Source of the DNA: JAJPIG01 sp035531675
GTDB taxonomy: Bacteria > Desulfobacterota > Binatia > Binatales > Binataceae
Assembly: GCA_035531675.1 (NCBI GenBank)
Contig: DATKSL010000014.1
Location: forward strand, 1-64,000
Direction of reading: 5' to 3'
Length of the DNA: 64,000 nt
In this document: positions 26,391-34,431 of the stretch, piece by piece
Layout: every line of letters begins with the position of its first letter
Numbering within the stretch: the first letter of the stretch is position 1
Position numbers and translations under genes: made by a program
Notes under the pieces: model-generated
The model's database searches: none
Told to the model about the DNA's origin: nothing
Seen by the model: the letters and a program-made list of their open reading frames with translations, nothing else

Positions 26391-26732
26391 ATGCGGCGGC
26401 GGCGGTTGAACGTCCTGGCGCAGTGGCTGCCGGGCAACTTCACCATCCTGCTGTGCGTGTTGCTGGCGGTGATCCTGATTCCGCCGTTCTTTAAGGCCGA
26501 GCAGGGCGACCGGCTGATAATTCCGCTGCTACTCTGCGGCGTGGTGCTGCTGACGCTGAAGCTCTTCGCGCCGCGCCGCAACCAGTTCCTCGACGGGCAC
26601 GCGCTGGCGATCCCGTCGAGCCCGCCGGCGCGTGCGGTGGCGGCGGTCGAGGGCATCGCGGGACAGTTCTATATCGCAGTGCTGATCGCGCGGCTGGTCA
26701 GTCTTCATTCCTCGCGCTGGGGCAGCGAGTAG
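26391..26732 (+). pseudogene. Internally deleted two-helix potassium-channel-like gene
   Basis: 113 residues remain in frame. The first part (ILLCVLLAVILIPPFF and LIIPLLLCGVVLLTLKLF) looks like the N-terminal helices of a bacterial Ion_trans_2-type membrane protein. The last part, SSPPARAVAAVEGIAGQFYIA continuing to LIARLVSLHSS, matches the segment that in this family directly follows the selectivity filter and forms the last pore helix. The filter itself (a TxGYGD-like motif) and about 100 residues before it are missing, with a PRRNQFLDGHALAI junction between. A pore could not form. An alternative is a real small membrane protein that derives from the channel. The start has a weak Shine-Dalgarno. 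Confidence 0.5.
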
Positions 26733-26819
26733 CAGCGGCCCGACGCGGATTGCGCGCGATGCGCGGATTGCGCGCCGGAAGCGGTCAAACCAGCGCGGAG
26801 TGCGGCGGAGGAGGTGTAA

Positions 26820-27650
26820 ATGCACGATTGGATCTACAGCACCCCGACCTGGTTATGGGGCACGGTGGTGGTGATCGGACTGGACGCGATCGCGTGCGTC
26901 GGCCTGCTGGTATTTCACCGCCTGCTTCAGGTCGAGGTGCGGCGCGCTCATAATGAGCTCACCGGCTTCACCCTCGCTGTGATTAGCGTCACCTACGCGG
27001 TCCTGCTCGCCTTCATCGCTATCGCCACCTGGGAATCATTCACGCACTCCGAAGGCATCGTGGACCGCGAGGCGGATTACGTCGGCAGTATCTATCGCGA
27101 CACCCAGGGCTTGCCGCCGGCGCTAGGACAGGAGCTACGCACCGATGTCCGGCAATACACGAATATCGTCATTCACCAGGAATGGCCGCTGCAGCAAGCC
27201 GGCGAGATACCCAGCCTGGGATGGGAACCGCTGCGCCGGATTCACAGCGCCATCGTCACGATGCATCCGGCGACCCCCGGCGAGGCCGTGATCGAAGCCG
27301 GACTGCTCAAGACCCTGAACCTGCTCTACAGCGCGCGCAGCAGCCGGCTGTCAGCCGTGCAGGGCCATATTCCCGAAGTAATCTGGTGGATCATTTTCAT
27401 CGGGGCCGCGCTGACCGTAGGCTATACCTACCTGTTCGGCTTTCACGATTTCCGCATGCACCTGCTGATCACGGCCGGCGTTTCGACCTCGCTGGCGCTG
27501 GTGATCGTGCTGATCATCGCGCTCGATTGGCCCTTTCGGGGCAGGGTGAGCGTCACGCCCGAGGCGTTGATTAAGACCGAGCAGTCGTGGAGCGACCTTT
27601 CGTTCGCGCCGCCGGTTCCCAGCCTCGCCCGTCCCCGGCCGCAATCATAG
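26820..27650 (+). CDS. DUF4239-type integral membrane protein
   Basis: 276 residues with GGAGGAGGTG just before the ATG. Two hydrophobic helices at the N-terminus (about 13-33 and 50-70) and two near the C-terminus (about 185-207 and 212-236) flank a soluble domain of about 115 residues. ELTGFTLAVISVTYAVLLAF and YTYLFGFHDFRMHLL fit the DUF4239 pattern, a bestrophin-like family of unknown function. It follows the channel remnant by 87 bases. Its tail is Pro/Ser-rich. Membrane transport or sensing is possible but not shown. Confidence 0.75.
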   Translation: MHDWIYSTPTWLWGTVVVIGLDAIACVGLLVFHRLLQVEVRRAHNELTGFTLAVISVTYAVLLAFIAIATWESFTHSEGIVDREADYVGSIYRDTQGLPPALGQELRTDVRQYTNIVIHQEWPLQQAGEIPSLGWEPLRRIHSAIVTMHPATPGEAVIEAGLLKTLNLLYSARSSRLSAVQGHIPEVIWWIIFIGAALTVGYTYLFGFHDFRMHLLITAGVSTSLALVIVLIIALDWPFRGRVSVTPEALIKTEQSWSDLSFAPPVPSLARPRPQS

Positions 27651-27680
27651 CTTCGCTCAGTTTGTAATTTCGCCGGGTTT

Positions 27681-27713
27681 GTTACGAGGGAGCGATCCTC
27701 GCTCCCTCGTAAC
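27681..27713. terminator. Perfect 15-bp palindromic hairpin between convergent genes
   Basis: GTTACGAGGGAGCGA (27681-27695) is fully complementary to 27699-27713 with a 3-base loop, and A/T pairs extend the stem outward. It lies between the end of the DUF4239 gene and the stop of the small exported protein gene, so it would serve both strands. No strong U-tract follows on either side, so it may be a processing or retraction stop rather than a textbook terminator. Confidence 0.55.
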
Positions 27714-27718
27714 AAGGT

Positions 27719-28159
27719 TTAGTTGGACTGCATGCAGGTGGCGAAAGCGGTCACGGTCGCGGTCTGATATGCGTGATTGACGACCGTTACTGTCCAGCCA
27801 TGCGGGGCGCTGTCCAGGGGAGTGTCGGTGAAGACCGGCGCGGTATTCAACACCTTTGCCTTCGCCACATAACCGATCGTCGCGTCTTTCGGCATCACGG
27901 TATAGCCGCCGCCCATCGCGTAGGAGTCCGTGCCGACGCAATCCGCTTCCAACGTCACGATCTTATTGACCTTAACCTCTGCAGACGCAGTTTCGGTCGT
28001 CATCGTGAAAGTGGGATCGACGTCGGGCTGCCAGCAATAGTGCGGGTTGCCCTTGCCGTCGGCACATGGCTGCCCGTTCGCGCCTGCTATGCCGACAGTG
28101 CCCACCAGGGTGATGGCCGCCGTCAGAAATAGCCCCGTCAGCATTTTTTTTGCGTTCAT
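27719..28159 (-). CDS. Small exported protein, unknown family
   Basis: 146 residues with a typical signal peptide (MNAKKMLTGLFLTAA to about residue 27, cleavage near AGA-NGQ). The mature part starts with a Cys pair (QPCADGKGNPHYCW), then alternating Thr/Val-rich strands (TETASAEVKVNKIVTLEADC, KVLNTAPVF, GWTVTVVNHAY) and a last Cys near the end. It looks like a small all-beta domain held by two disulphides. A candidate promoter with a perfect TTGACA lies upstream. No function can be assigned. Confidence 0.65.
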   Translation of the reverse strand: MNAKKMLTGLFLTAAITLVGTVGIAGANGQPCADGKGNPHYCWQPDVDPTFTMTTETASAEVKVNKIVTLEADCVGTDSYAMGGGYTVMPKDATIGYVAKAKVLNTAPVFTDTPLDSAPHGWTVTVVNHAYQTATVTAFATCMQSN

Positions 28160-28627
28160 GGTTGTTCTTATCTCCTCATGTCATCGTTTAGCTTCTATTA
28201 AGAGGTATCTGAGCTAAACAACACTGTCAACAAGAAATATCCCTTTTTAACCTTAAAAAATAATAATAAATTAGAATTTACATCTTAAAACATGTCTTAA
28301 CCTAATATGACAGGGCAAAGATGACGAAATAGGCGCCTTGAACCGGGACATTTCTCAAAAGTGCTGGAAATTGCGGCACCGACGGGAGCGCGTGCGGAGC
28401 TTCGACCGTAACTTCGGATTCGCTGTCGACGCCGATCGCGAAAGGCCGCGCCGCTGACCTCCGGCCTCGCCAGGACTCGCGGCAAAAACGATTCGCAGTT
28501 GCGGCCCGCGCGATGAACGGTTCCTGACGCGCATCGCCCCTGACGCTCGCCACTTCGCACGCCTCGCGACCGCAGAACTATCCCGATTTGTGCCCGACTG
28601 GCACAATTACGCGCAGGGGGATTTAGG
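28160..28627. other. 468-base AT-rich intergenic region between divergent secreted-protein genes
   Basis: Positions about 28180-28310 are strongly AT-rich (runs such as TTAAAAAATAATAATAAATTAG) against the GC-rich surroundings. The remainder to 28627 is of normal composition and has no open frame that I trust. The region must hold the promoters for the exported protein (minus) and the GH17-like lipoprotein (plus). AT-rich upstream DNA can bind nucleoid proteins. Confidence 0.5.
28202..28230 (-). promoter_or_regulatory. Candidate sigma-70 promoter for the small exported protein gene
   Basis: On the minus strand a perfect TTGACA (-35, 28225-28230) is followed after 17 bases by TACCTC (-10, 28202-28207), a weak match. 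It lies about 43 bases upstream of the ATG at 28159 in unusually AT-rich DNA. Confidence 0.35.
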
Positions 28628-29938
28628 ATGCGCAGCGATCTTCCGTCTCATCCAGCGAAAATCAGGCTGAGCAATTATGTGATGCTGGTGGCGCTGGCGA
28701 TGCTGAGTGCGTGCGGTAACGGGGGCAGCAGCACTCCGAGTTCGACGCCACCATCGGTTGGCGCTCCCGGCCCTATCGATTCGATCGGAATTGATTACAC
28801 GCCGGAGGCGCGTTGTAGCGACAACAACTGGTCGACGTCGACTCCCACGGCGTGCAATCCACAGCTTTCCTTCACTTGTCCCACCGGAAATCCACTGAGG
28901 CTTTGTCCTACGACCTGCCAGACTTGTTACGTCAACGATCTCACCAACCTTAAAACTTCGCTAAGCACCTCGACGATTACCTCGTATCAGCCGAACTACT
29001 ACATTCTCACGGCCGCCAAACAACTGCATATCAAGGTACTGCAGGGACTGTTTAATGATGCGATCCCGAGCCTCGCGGCGGCGAGCACGGCGACGGATTG
29101 TACTTATTCGGGTGCGCCGATTGCGCTGTGCGGATCGAAATACGCGGCTGCGATACTGGATGGCGCCTGCGGCACCACGACGCCGTGGAACCCCGCAACA
29201 TTCTGCACCGGCGGACCATATATCGAACCGCTGAGCTATCCCACGGGCACCACGGGACAATTCATCCAGGACGGAACGATTATCGGCATCCAGCTCGGCA
29301 ACGAAGCCCTCGGCAAGATGGTCGATGGCCAACTGGTCACTACGCAGATGATCAGCACCGCCGCGCAAACCTTGCGCGCCGCGCTCGACGCGCGCGGTTT
29401 TACCGCCACACCGATCGTGGTCTCGCTGGTGTTGGGACAGGAGCAGACGTTCTGCAGCGGCGGCGCACCTCCGAGCGGCGTCGACTACATCGCGGCTCAT
29501 CCGTACTGCAACTACGTCGCGAGCGTTCCACCGCAATGGCCGAACGACGGGGCGCAATGCTGGACGCAGACCCAAGACCTGTTCAGCACCATATCGCAAG
29601 CCGATTGCGGTGCGTCGCACACTTTTATCGGCGAGACCGGCTATAACACCGGCTGCCCCAACAGCCCCAACGTGCCCACGACGACCATCAGCGACGAGCA
29701 GACTTTCATAACCGATCTCAAGAATGCCGTTTGCCCGGTTCCGTCGGCGTCCGGATTTCCCACCTTCCTGTTTGCGTATTCCGACGTCTGCCCGTCCACC
29801 GGATGCGCGCCCGGATGCAGCGATTCAGGCCTGCCAAGCGAGGGCAACGGCTACTTCGGAATATTCCACACGCAGAATTACATGACCGAGGGCCCCGCCG
29901 TAGCCAAGTTCACGCCGCACTCGCTCGCCTGCCCCTGA
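28628..29938 (+). CDS. Lipoprotein with glycoside-hydrolase-17-like domain
   Basis: 436 residues. The signal peptide ends in a lipobox with Cys29 (MLSAC), followed by a Ser/Pro/Gly-rich linker. The rest resembles a GH17-type TIM barrel: SIGIDYTPEA at strand 1, IIGIQLGNEALGK with candidate acid/base Glu226, and HTFIGETGYNTGCP with candidate nucleophile Glu336. About sixteen cysteines point to a disulphide-rich secreted form. GH17 enzymes cleave or transfer beta-1,3-glucan. The assignment comes from motif order, and the family is divergent, so activity on beta-glucan is a hypothesis. GGGGA lies six bases before the ATG. Confidence 0.6.
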   Translation: MRSDLPSHPAKIRLSNYVMLVALAMLSACGNGGSSTPSSTPPSVGAPGPIDSIGIDYTPEARCSDNNWSTSTPTACNPQLSFTCPTGNPLRLCPTTCQTCYVNDLTNLKTSLSTSTITSYQPNYYILTAAKQLHIKVLQGLFNDAIPSLAAASTATDCTYSGAPIALCGSKYAAAILDGACGTTTPWNPATFCTGGPYIEPLSYPTGTTGQFIQDGTIIGIQLGNEALGKMVDGQLVTTQMISTAAQTLRAALDARGFTATPIVVSLVLGQEQTFCSGGAPPSGVDYIAAHPYCNYVASVPPQWPNDGAQCWTQTQDLFSTISQADCGASHTFIGETGYNTGCPNSPNVPTTTISDEQTFITDLKNAVCPVPSASGFPTFLFAYSDVCPSTGCAPGCSDSGLPSEGNGYFGIFHTQNYMTEGPAVAKFTPHSLACP

Positions 29939-29964
29939 GCTGATCGCGGCGCGTTGCGGACGCG

Positions 29965-30960
29965 TCAGACGTGATTGCGGAGCATCAGTTCCTTCGGATG
30001 CGGCTCGAGATAAACCTGGCCGCGCAGATAGGCGACGTCGAATTCCCGCACGTAATGGCGAAACAGCGTGATCGGTACGACCAGCGGCAGCAGGCCGCGC
30101 CGGTAGTCGTCGATTAGTGTCACCAGCTCGCCGCGCGCATCGGCGTCGAGATGCGGGCGCAGGTAGCCGAGCATGTGATGCAGCACGTTGGTGTGACGGG
30201 CGGTGGTCGCCAGTTTCTTCAGCGCGGCCATGAACGCGCGTTCATAGTCATCGCGTATCTGCTCCCGTTCCATAGCCTTGGCGCCGGCGACGAAGCGGCC
30301 CAGCTCGCGGTAGGCCTGGGGCGAATGCGCCATCAGGACCAGCTTGTGGGCGGTGTGAAACTGGACCAGTCCGCCGAGGCTCCATCGCGAGGCGAAAAAA
30401 GTTCGCAGCCGCCGATAGGCGAAGATCCGCTCGACAAAGTTCTCGCGCAGATACGGATCGCTCAGGCGCCCTTCTTCCTCCACCGGCAGGCTCGGGTAAC
30501 GGCGCATCAGGGCCGCGGCGAACAGGCCGATACCGTCGCGCGCAGGCATCCCGGCGGGCCCGTAGATTCGCACCCGCTCCATCCCGCAGCTCGGCGAGTC
30601 CTTTTTCAGCACGTAGCCGGAAAGTTCCTCGCGACCGAGCGCGCCGACCCTGCGCTCGGCGTACGAGTTCATTTGGTCGGTGTGATCGATGCCGGTTTTG
30701 TTGGCGACCAGCCGCGGCAGGCGAGCCGCGTGGTCGTCACGCACCAGGCGCAGCGTTTCGCGCGGCACGCCCAGGCCGATCTCGACTTCCGGACAAACCG
30801 CAACGAACTCGACCAGGCCGCCCAGCGTGTCGACCAGAAAGTCGCTGCGCTTGTGGCCGCCGTCGAAGCGCACCTCGGCGCCGAGCAGGCATGACGAGAC
30901 CCCGACTCTGATCGGCTCGTCACTTGCGTAGAGCGATCGCGTGGACGTCACCCGTTCCAT
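29965..30960 (-). CDS. DUF523-DUF1722 protein (TudS-like desulfidase domain plus YbgA-like domain)
   Basis: 331 residues. Residues 15-165 are DUF523, the TudS thiouracil-desulfidase family, with Cys24 (SSCLLG), Cys56 (VCPEVEIGLGVPR) and Cys125 (KKDSPSCG) as the three conserved iron-sulfur cluster ligands. Residues 195-320 are DUF1722, with FHTAHKLVLMAHSP, a pattern of the YbgA family. The two-domain fusion is common in bacteria. The desulfidase link is known for some DUF523 members only, so sulfur removal from a thio-nucleobase is a hypothesis here. It is convergent with the GH17-like gene. Confidence 0.88.
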   Translation of the reverse strand: MERVTSTRSLYASDEPIRVGVSSCLLGAEVRFDGGHKRSDFLVDTLGGLVEFVAVCPEVEIGLGVPRETLRLVRDDHAARLPRLVANKTGIDHTDQMNSYAERRVGALGREELSGYVLKKDSPSCGMERVRIYGPAGMPARDGIGLFAAALMRRYPSLPVEEEGRLSDPYLRENFVERIFAYRRLRTFFASRWSLGGLVQFHTAHKLVLMAHSPQAYRELGRFVAGAKAMEREQIRDDYERAFMAALKKLATTARHTNVLHHMLGYLRPHLDADARGELVTLIDDYRRGLLPLVVPITLFRHYVREFDVAYLRGQVYLEPHPKELMLRNHV

Positions 30961-31075
30961 CTTTCGATATACGCGGATGCCGGGCGCGACGCCGAGCCTT
31001 TCCGTCGATGCGGTATGCGCTGCCGAAATGACCGCCAGCTAGTTTTCGGGCCCGGTATTCATCCGCATCAGGTCA

Positions 31076-34066
31076 CTATCTACCGAACCACCACCAAAAG
31101 CGACGATGCCGATGGTGATGGTGATGATCCGGGGTCGGCGTCGCCCTTGGAGTCTCGGTCTCGGTAGGCCTTGGAGTCTCGGTTTCGGTCTCGGTAGGCC
31201 TGGGCGTCGCGGTGGCCGTTGCAGTCTTGATGGCCGTGGCAGTCGGAGTCGCCGTCGCTGTGGGCGTCGCAGTCGGTGTTGCAGTGGCGGTCGCCGTAGC
31301 CGTGGGCGTCGCGGTAGCCGTGGCAGTCGGAGTTGCGGTCGCAGTCGCCGTGGGCGTCGCAGTCGGTGTTGCCGTTGCGGTAGCGGTGGCAGTCGGAGTC
31401 GCCGTCGCCGTCGCGGTCGGTGTCGCGGTTGCGGTGGCCGTCGCAGTCGGCGTGGCGGTCGCCGTAGCCGTGGGCGTCGCGGTGGCCGTGGCAGTCGGAG
31501 TTGCGGTTGCAGTAGCCGTGGGCGTCGCGGTGGCCGTCGCCGTCGCAGTCGCCGTTGCGGTAGCCGTGGGCGTCGCAGTCGGAGTCGCTGTCGCAGTTGC
31601 CGTCGCGGTCGGAGTTGCGGTTGCGGTAGCCGTGGCAGTCGGAGTTGCAGTAGCCGTGGCCGTCGCGGTCGGAGTTGGAGTAGCGAGAGGCTTGTCGTAC
31701 TCCAGCACGCGGTGATTATAGGTGTCGGCGACATAGAGATTGCCGCCGGCGTCCACCGCTACGCCATAGGGGAGATAGAGGCTGTCCGCGCTCACTCCGC
31801 CATTGTTCGCAGAATTCGAAGTGAAGCTGCCGCCCTGGCCGAAGACCATATCCGCGGTGGTGTCGGTCGAAAGCGGCGTGTTGTACTCCAGCACGCGGCT
31901 ATTGGAGTAGTCGGCGACGTAGAGGTCGCCGCTGGCGTCCACCGCCACGCCAAAGGGATCATTGAGGCTGTCCGCGCTCACTCCGCCATTGTTGTAAGTA
32001 TTCGAAGTGAAGCTACCCCCTTGGCCGAAGACCATGTCGGCGGTGGTATCGGTCGAAAGCGGCGTCTTGTATTCCAGCACGCGGCTATTATTGCTGTCGG
32101 CGACGTAGAGGTTGCCGCCCGAGTCCACCGCCACGCCTGCGGGGTAAGCGAGGCTGTCCGCGCTCACTCCGCCATTGTTCGCAGAATTCGAGGTGAAGCT
32201 GCCGCCCTGGCCGAAGACCATATCGGCGGTGGTGTCGGTCGAAAGCGGCGTGTTGTACTCGAGCACGCGGCTATTGGCGTAGTCGGAGACGTAGAGATTA
32301 CCGGCGGCGTCCACCGCCACTCCATGGGGGGTATCGAGGCTGTTCGCGCTCACTCCGCCAGTGTTCGTAGTATTCGAGGTGAAGCTGCCGCCCTGGCCGA
32401 AGACACGGTTGGCGCCAGCTCCCACACACGGCAAAGAGCCGCACCCCGCAAAGGGTTGGTCATATTCGAGCACCCGGTTGTTGTCAGTATCGGCAACGTA
32501 GAGATTGCCGGCGGCGTCTACCGCGACGCCAACGGGGTAGGCGAGGCTGTCCGCGCTCACTCCGCCGTCGTTCACGCTACCTGAGATAAAGTCCGGCTGG
32601 CCGATCACGAGGTCGGCGGGAGCGCCGTTGGCGAAGGCGGTAACGTCCTTCCAGGCCAGCACGCGGCTGTTGAATTGGTCGGCGACGTAGAGCCGGTTCG
32701 GAGTCACGCTGGTGTCAATCGCAACGGAGCCGGGACCGGAAAGCCCACGAGCGTCGATTAGGTTTGTCCCATTGTGCGAAAAATCGAACTGTCCCAGCTC
32801 GACATCGGCGGTGGTGTCGGTCGTGAGCGGCGTGTTGTACTCCAGCACGCGGTTATTACCCTCGTCGACGACGTAGAGGTTGCCGCCCGCGTCCAGCGCG
32901 AGGCCAATGGGGTAGTCGAGGCTGTTCGCGCTCAGGCCGCCATTGTTGTAAGTACCCGAAGTGAAGCTGCCGCCCTGGCCGAAGACCATATCGGCGGTGG
33001 TGTCGGTCGTGAGCGGCGTGTTGTACTCCAGCACGCGTTGATTACCCTCGTCGGCGACGTAGAGGTTGCCGCCCGCGTCCACCGCCACGCCGTACGGGAC
33101 ATAGAGGCTGTTCGCGCTCACTCCGCCATTGTTCCCGTTACCCAAAGTAAAGCTGCCGCCCTGGCCGAAGACCATATCGGCGGTGGTGTCGGTCGAAAGC
33201 GGCGTCTTGTATTCCAGCACGCGGCTATTATTGCTGTCGGCGACGTAGAGGTTGCCGCCCGCGTCCACCGCGACGCCGATCGGATAGTACAGGCTGTTCG
33301 CGCTCACTCCGCCATTGTTCGCAGAATTCGAAGTGAAGCTGCCGCCCTGGCCGAAGACCATGTCGGCGGTGGTGTCGGTCGAAAGCGGCGTGTTGTATTC
33401 CAGCACGCGCTGATTACCGCTGTCGGCGACGTAGAGGTTGCCGCCCGCGTCCACCGCCACGCCAGTGGGGCCATTGAGGCTGTCCGCGCTCACTCCGCCA
33501 TTGTTCGCAGAATTCGAAGTGAAGCTGCCGCCCTGGCCGAAGACGCGGTTGGCGCCAGCTCCCACACACGGGAAGGAGCCGCATCCCGCAAAGGGTTGGT
33601 CATATTCAAGCACCCGGCTGTTTTCGGCGTCGGCAACGTAGAGATTGCCGGCGGCGTCCACCGCGACGCCGCGTGGTAGAGCGAGGCTGTTCGCGCTCAC
33701 TCCGCCATTGTTGAAGGTATTCGAGTAAAAGTCCGGCTGGCCGATCACGAGGTCGGCGGGAGCGCCGTTGGCAAAGGCGGCAACGTCCTTCCAGCCCAGC
33801 ACGCGGCCATTATAGGCGTCGGCAACGTAGAGCCGGTTCGGGGTCGCGCTGGTGTCAATCGCGACCGCTGCGGGAAGGTAAAACCCACGGGCGTCGACCA
33901 GATTTTCCGTATTGTGCAGAAAATCAACCTGACCCAGCTCGCGGTCGGCGCTAGTATCGCCGGACGCCGCCATCGTCAGCACCGCGGCCAGCCCGGTGAG
34001 TAACAGTGCCGCACCTACTGCTTTGAGCCGGAATCCTGCCCGCTGCCGGAATTCTATCCCCCTCAA
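31076..34066 (-). CDS. Exported NHL-repeat protein, two six-repeat units with Thr/Ala/Pro tail
   Basis: 996 residues from a TTG start with GGGGGA seven bases upstream. A signal peptide covers about residues 1-40. Twelve NHL repeats with the core LYVAD-x-x-N-x-RVLEY fall into two copies of a six-repeat unit: each copy opens with a variant (NRLYVAD..RVLxWKD, then FANGAPADLVIGQPDF) and has a cysteine-bearing insert (DQPFAGCGSxPCVGAGANRV). This fits two beta-propellers. The copies are followed by about 160 residues of alternating Thr/Ala with Pro, then TxT-rich segments and a tail of His, Arg and Trp (HHHHHRHRR, FWWWFGR). It is probably a surface or extracellular binding protein. The hexaheme cytochrome gene lies upstream in the same orientation. 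Confidence 0.85.
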   Translation of the reverse strand: MRGIEFRQRAGFRLKAVGAALLLTGLAAVLTMAASGDTSADRELGQVDFLHNTENLVDARGFYLPAAVAIDTSATPNRLYVADAYNGRVLGWKDVAAFANGAPADLVIGQPDFYSNTFNNGGVSANSLALPRGVAVDAAGNLYVADAENSRVLEYDQPFAGCGSFPCVGAGANRVFGQGGSFTSNSANNGGVSADSLNGPTGVAVDAGGNLYVADSGNQRVLEYNTPLSTDTTADMVFGQGGSFTSNSANNGGVSANSLYYPIGVAVDAGGNLYVADSNNSRVLEYKTPLSTDTTADMVFGQGGSFTLGNGNNGGVSANSLYVPYGVAVDAGGNLYVADEGNQRVLEYNTPLTTDTTADMVFGQGGSFTSGTYNNGGLSANSLDYPIGLALDAGGNLYVVDEGNNRVLEYNTPLTTDTTADVELGQFDFSHNGTNLIDARGLSGPGSVAIDTSVTPNRLYVADQFNSRVLAWKDVTAFANGAPADLVIGQPDFISGSVNDGGVSADSLAYPVGVAVDAAGNLYVADTDNNRVLEYDQPFAGCGSLPCVGAGANRVFGQGGSFTSNTTNTGGVSANSLDTPHGVAVDAAGNLYVSDYANSRVLEYNTPLSTDTTADMVFGQGGSFTSNSANNGGVSADSLAYPAGVAVDSGGNLYVADSNNSRVLEYKTPLSTDTTADMVFGQGGSFTSNTYNNGGVSADSLNDPFGVAVDASGDLYVADYSNSRVLEYNTPLSTDTTADMVFGQGGSFTSNSANNGGVSADSLYLPYGVAVDAGGNLYVADTYNHRVLEYDKPLATPTPTATATATATPTATATATATPTATATATATPTATPTATATATATATATATPTATATATPTATATATPTATATATPTATATATATPTATATATPTATATATATPTATPTATATATPTATATATPTATATATATPTATPTATATPTATAIKTATATATPRPTETETETPRPTETETPRATPTPDHHHHHRHRRFWWWFGR
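31200..31690. repeat. Low-complexity Thr/Ala/Pro-coding minisatellite
   Basis: About 490 bases of degenerate six-base-period repeats (GTCGCGGT, GTCGGAGT and variants) that encode the TATATP-type tail of the NHL protein on the minus strand. Codon third positions vary, so the protein pattern is better kept than the DNA. Because of the period, all frames of the opposite strand are also open here; these are not genes. Confidence 0.85.
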
Positions 34067-34431
34067 GATCGTTTCCCCCTTGTCACTTTGGGCGATGCAC
34101 GCTCAACGCCGCAGGAAGTCAACGCAGTTGACCACCTCGGCGCACACACCCGCACCCGGGCAAAGTACCGAACCTGTTGGCCTGGTCCCCTCAGACGAAT
34201 TACGAGTGACTAGTACTTAGCCTAACAATTGCTGTATTGCAAATTGATGGAATAAATCACTCTAATTAACAAATTTTATCACAGTATGACTACCGGCCGC
34301 AGGCTGGCACACTGGTCGACTTGATGCCGGGGGCAGGACTCGTCTGACGACTTTCATTGAATCCAGCGACCGGCCGCCTCGAGGCCGTGGCACGGTTCCG
34401 GTCTGTGCAGCCGTCATCTTTACGAAGAATA
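34067..34431. other. 365-base intergenic region, AT-rich in part
   Basis: Between the NHL gene start and the hexaheme gene end. Positions about 34205-34290 are AT-rich and probably carry the promoter of the NHL gene. The rest shows no convincing open frame, RNA gene or strong hairpin. Confidence 0.4.

Noticed and set aside
31200..31690. Possible CRISPR array or minisatellite-only element
   Set aside because: There are no unique spacers or conserved repeat length; the sequence is coding and continuous with the NHL protein.
31212..31715. A plus-strand frame rich in Val-Ala-Val-Gly
   Set aside because: It arises from the six-base period of the NHL tail-coding repeat; the minus-strand reading with signal peptide and NHL repeats is the real gene.
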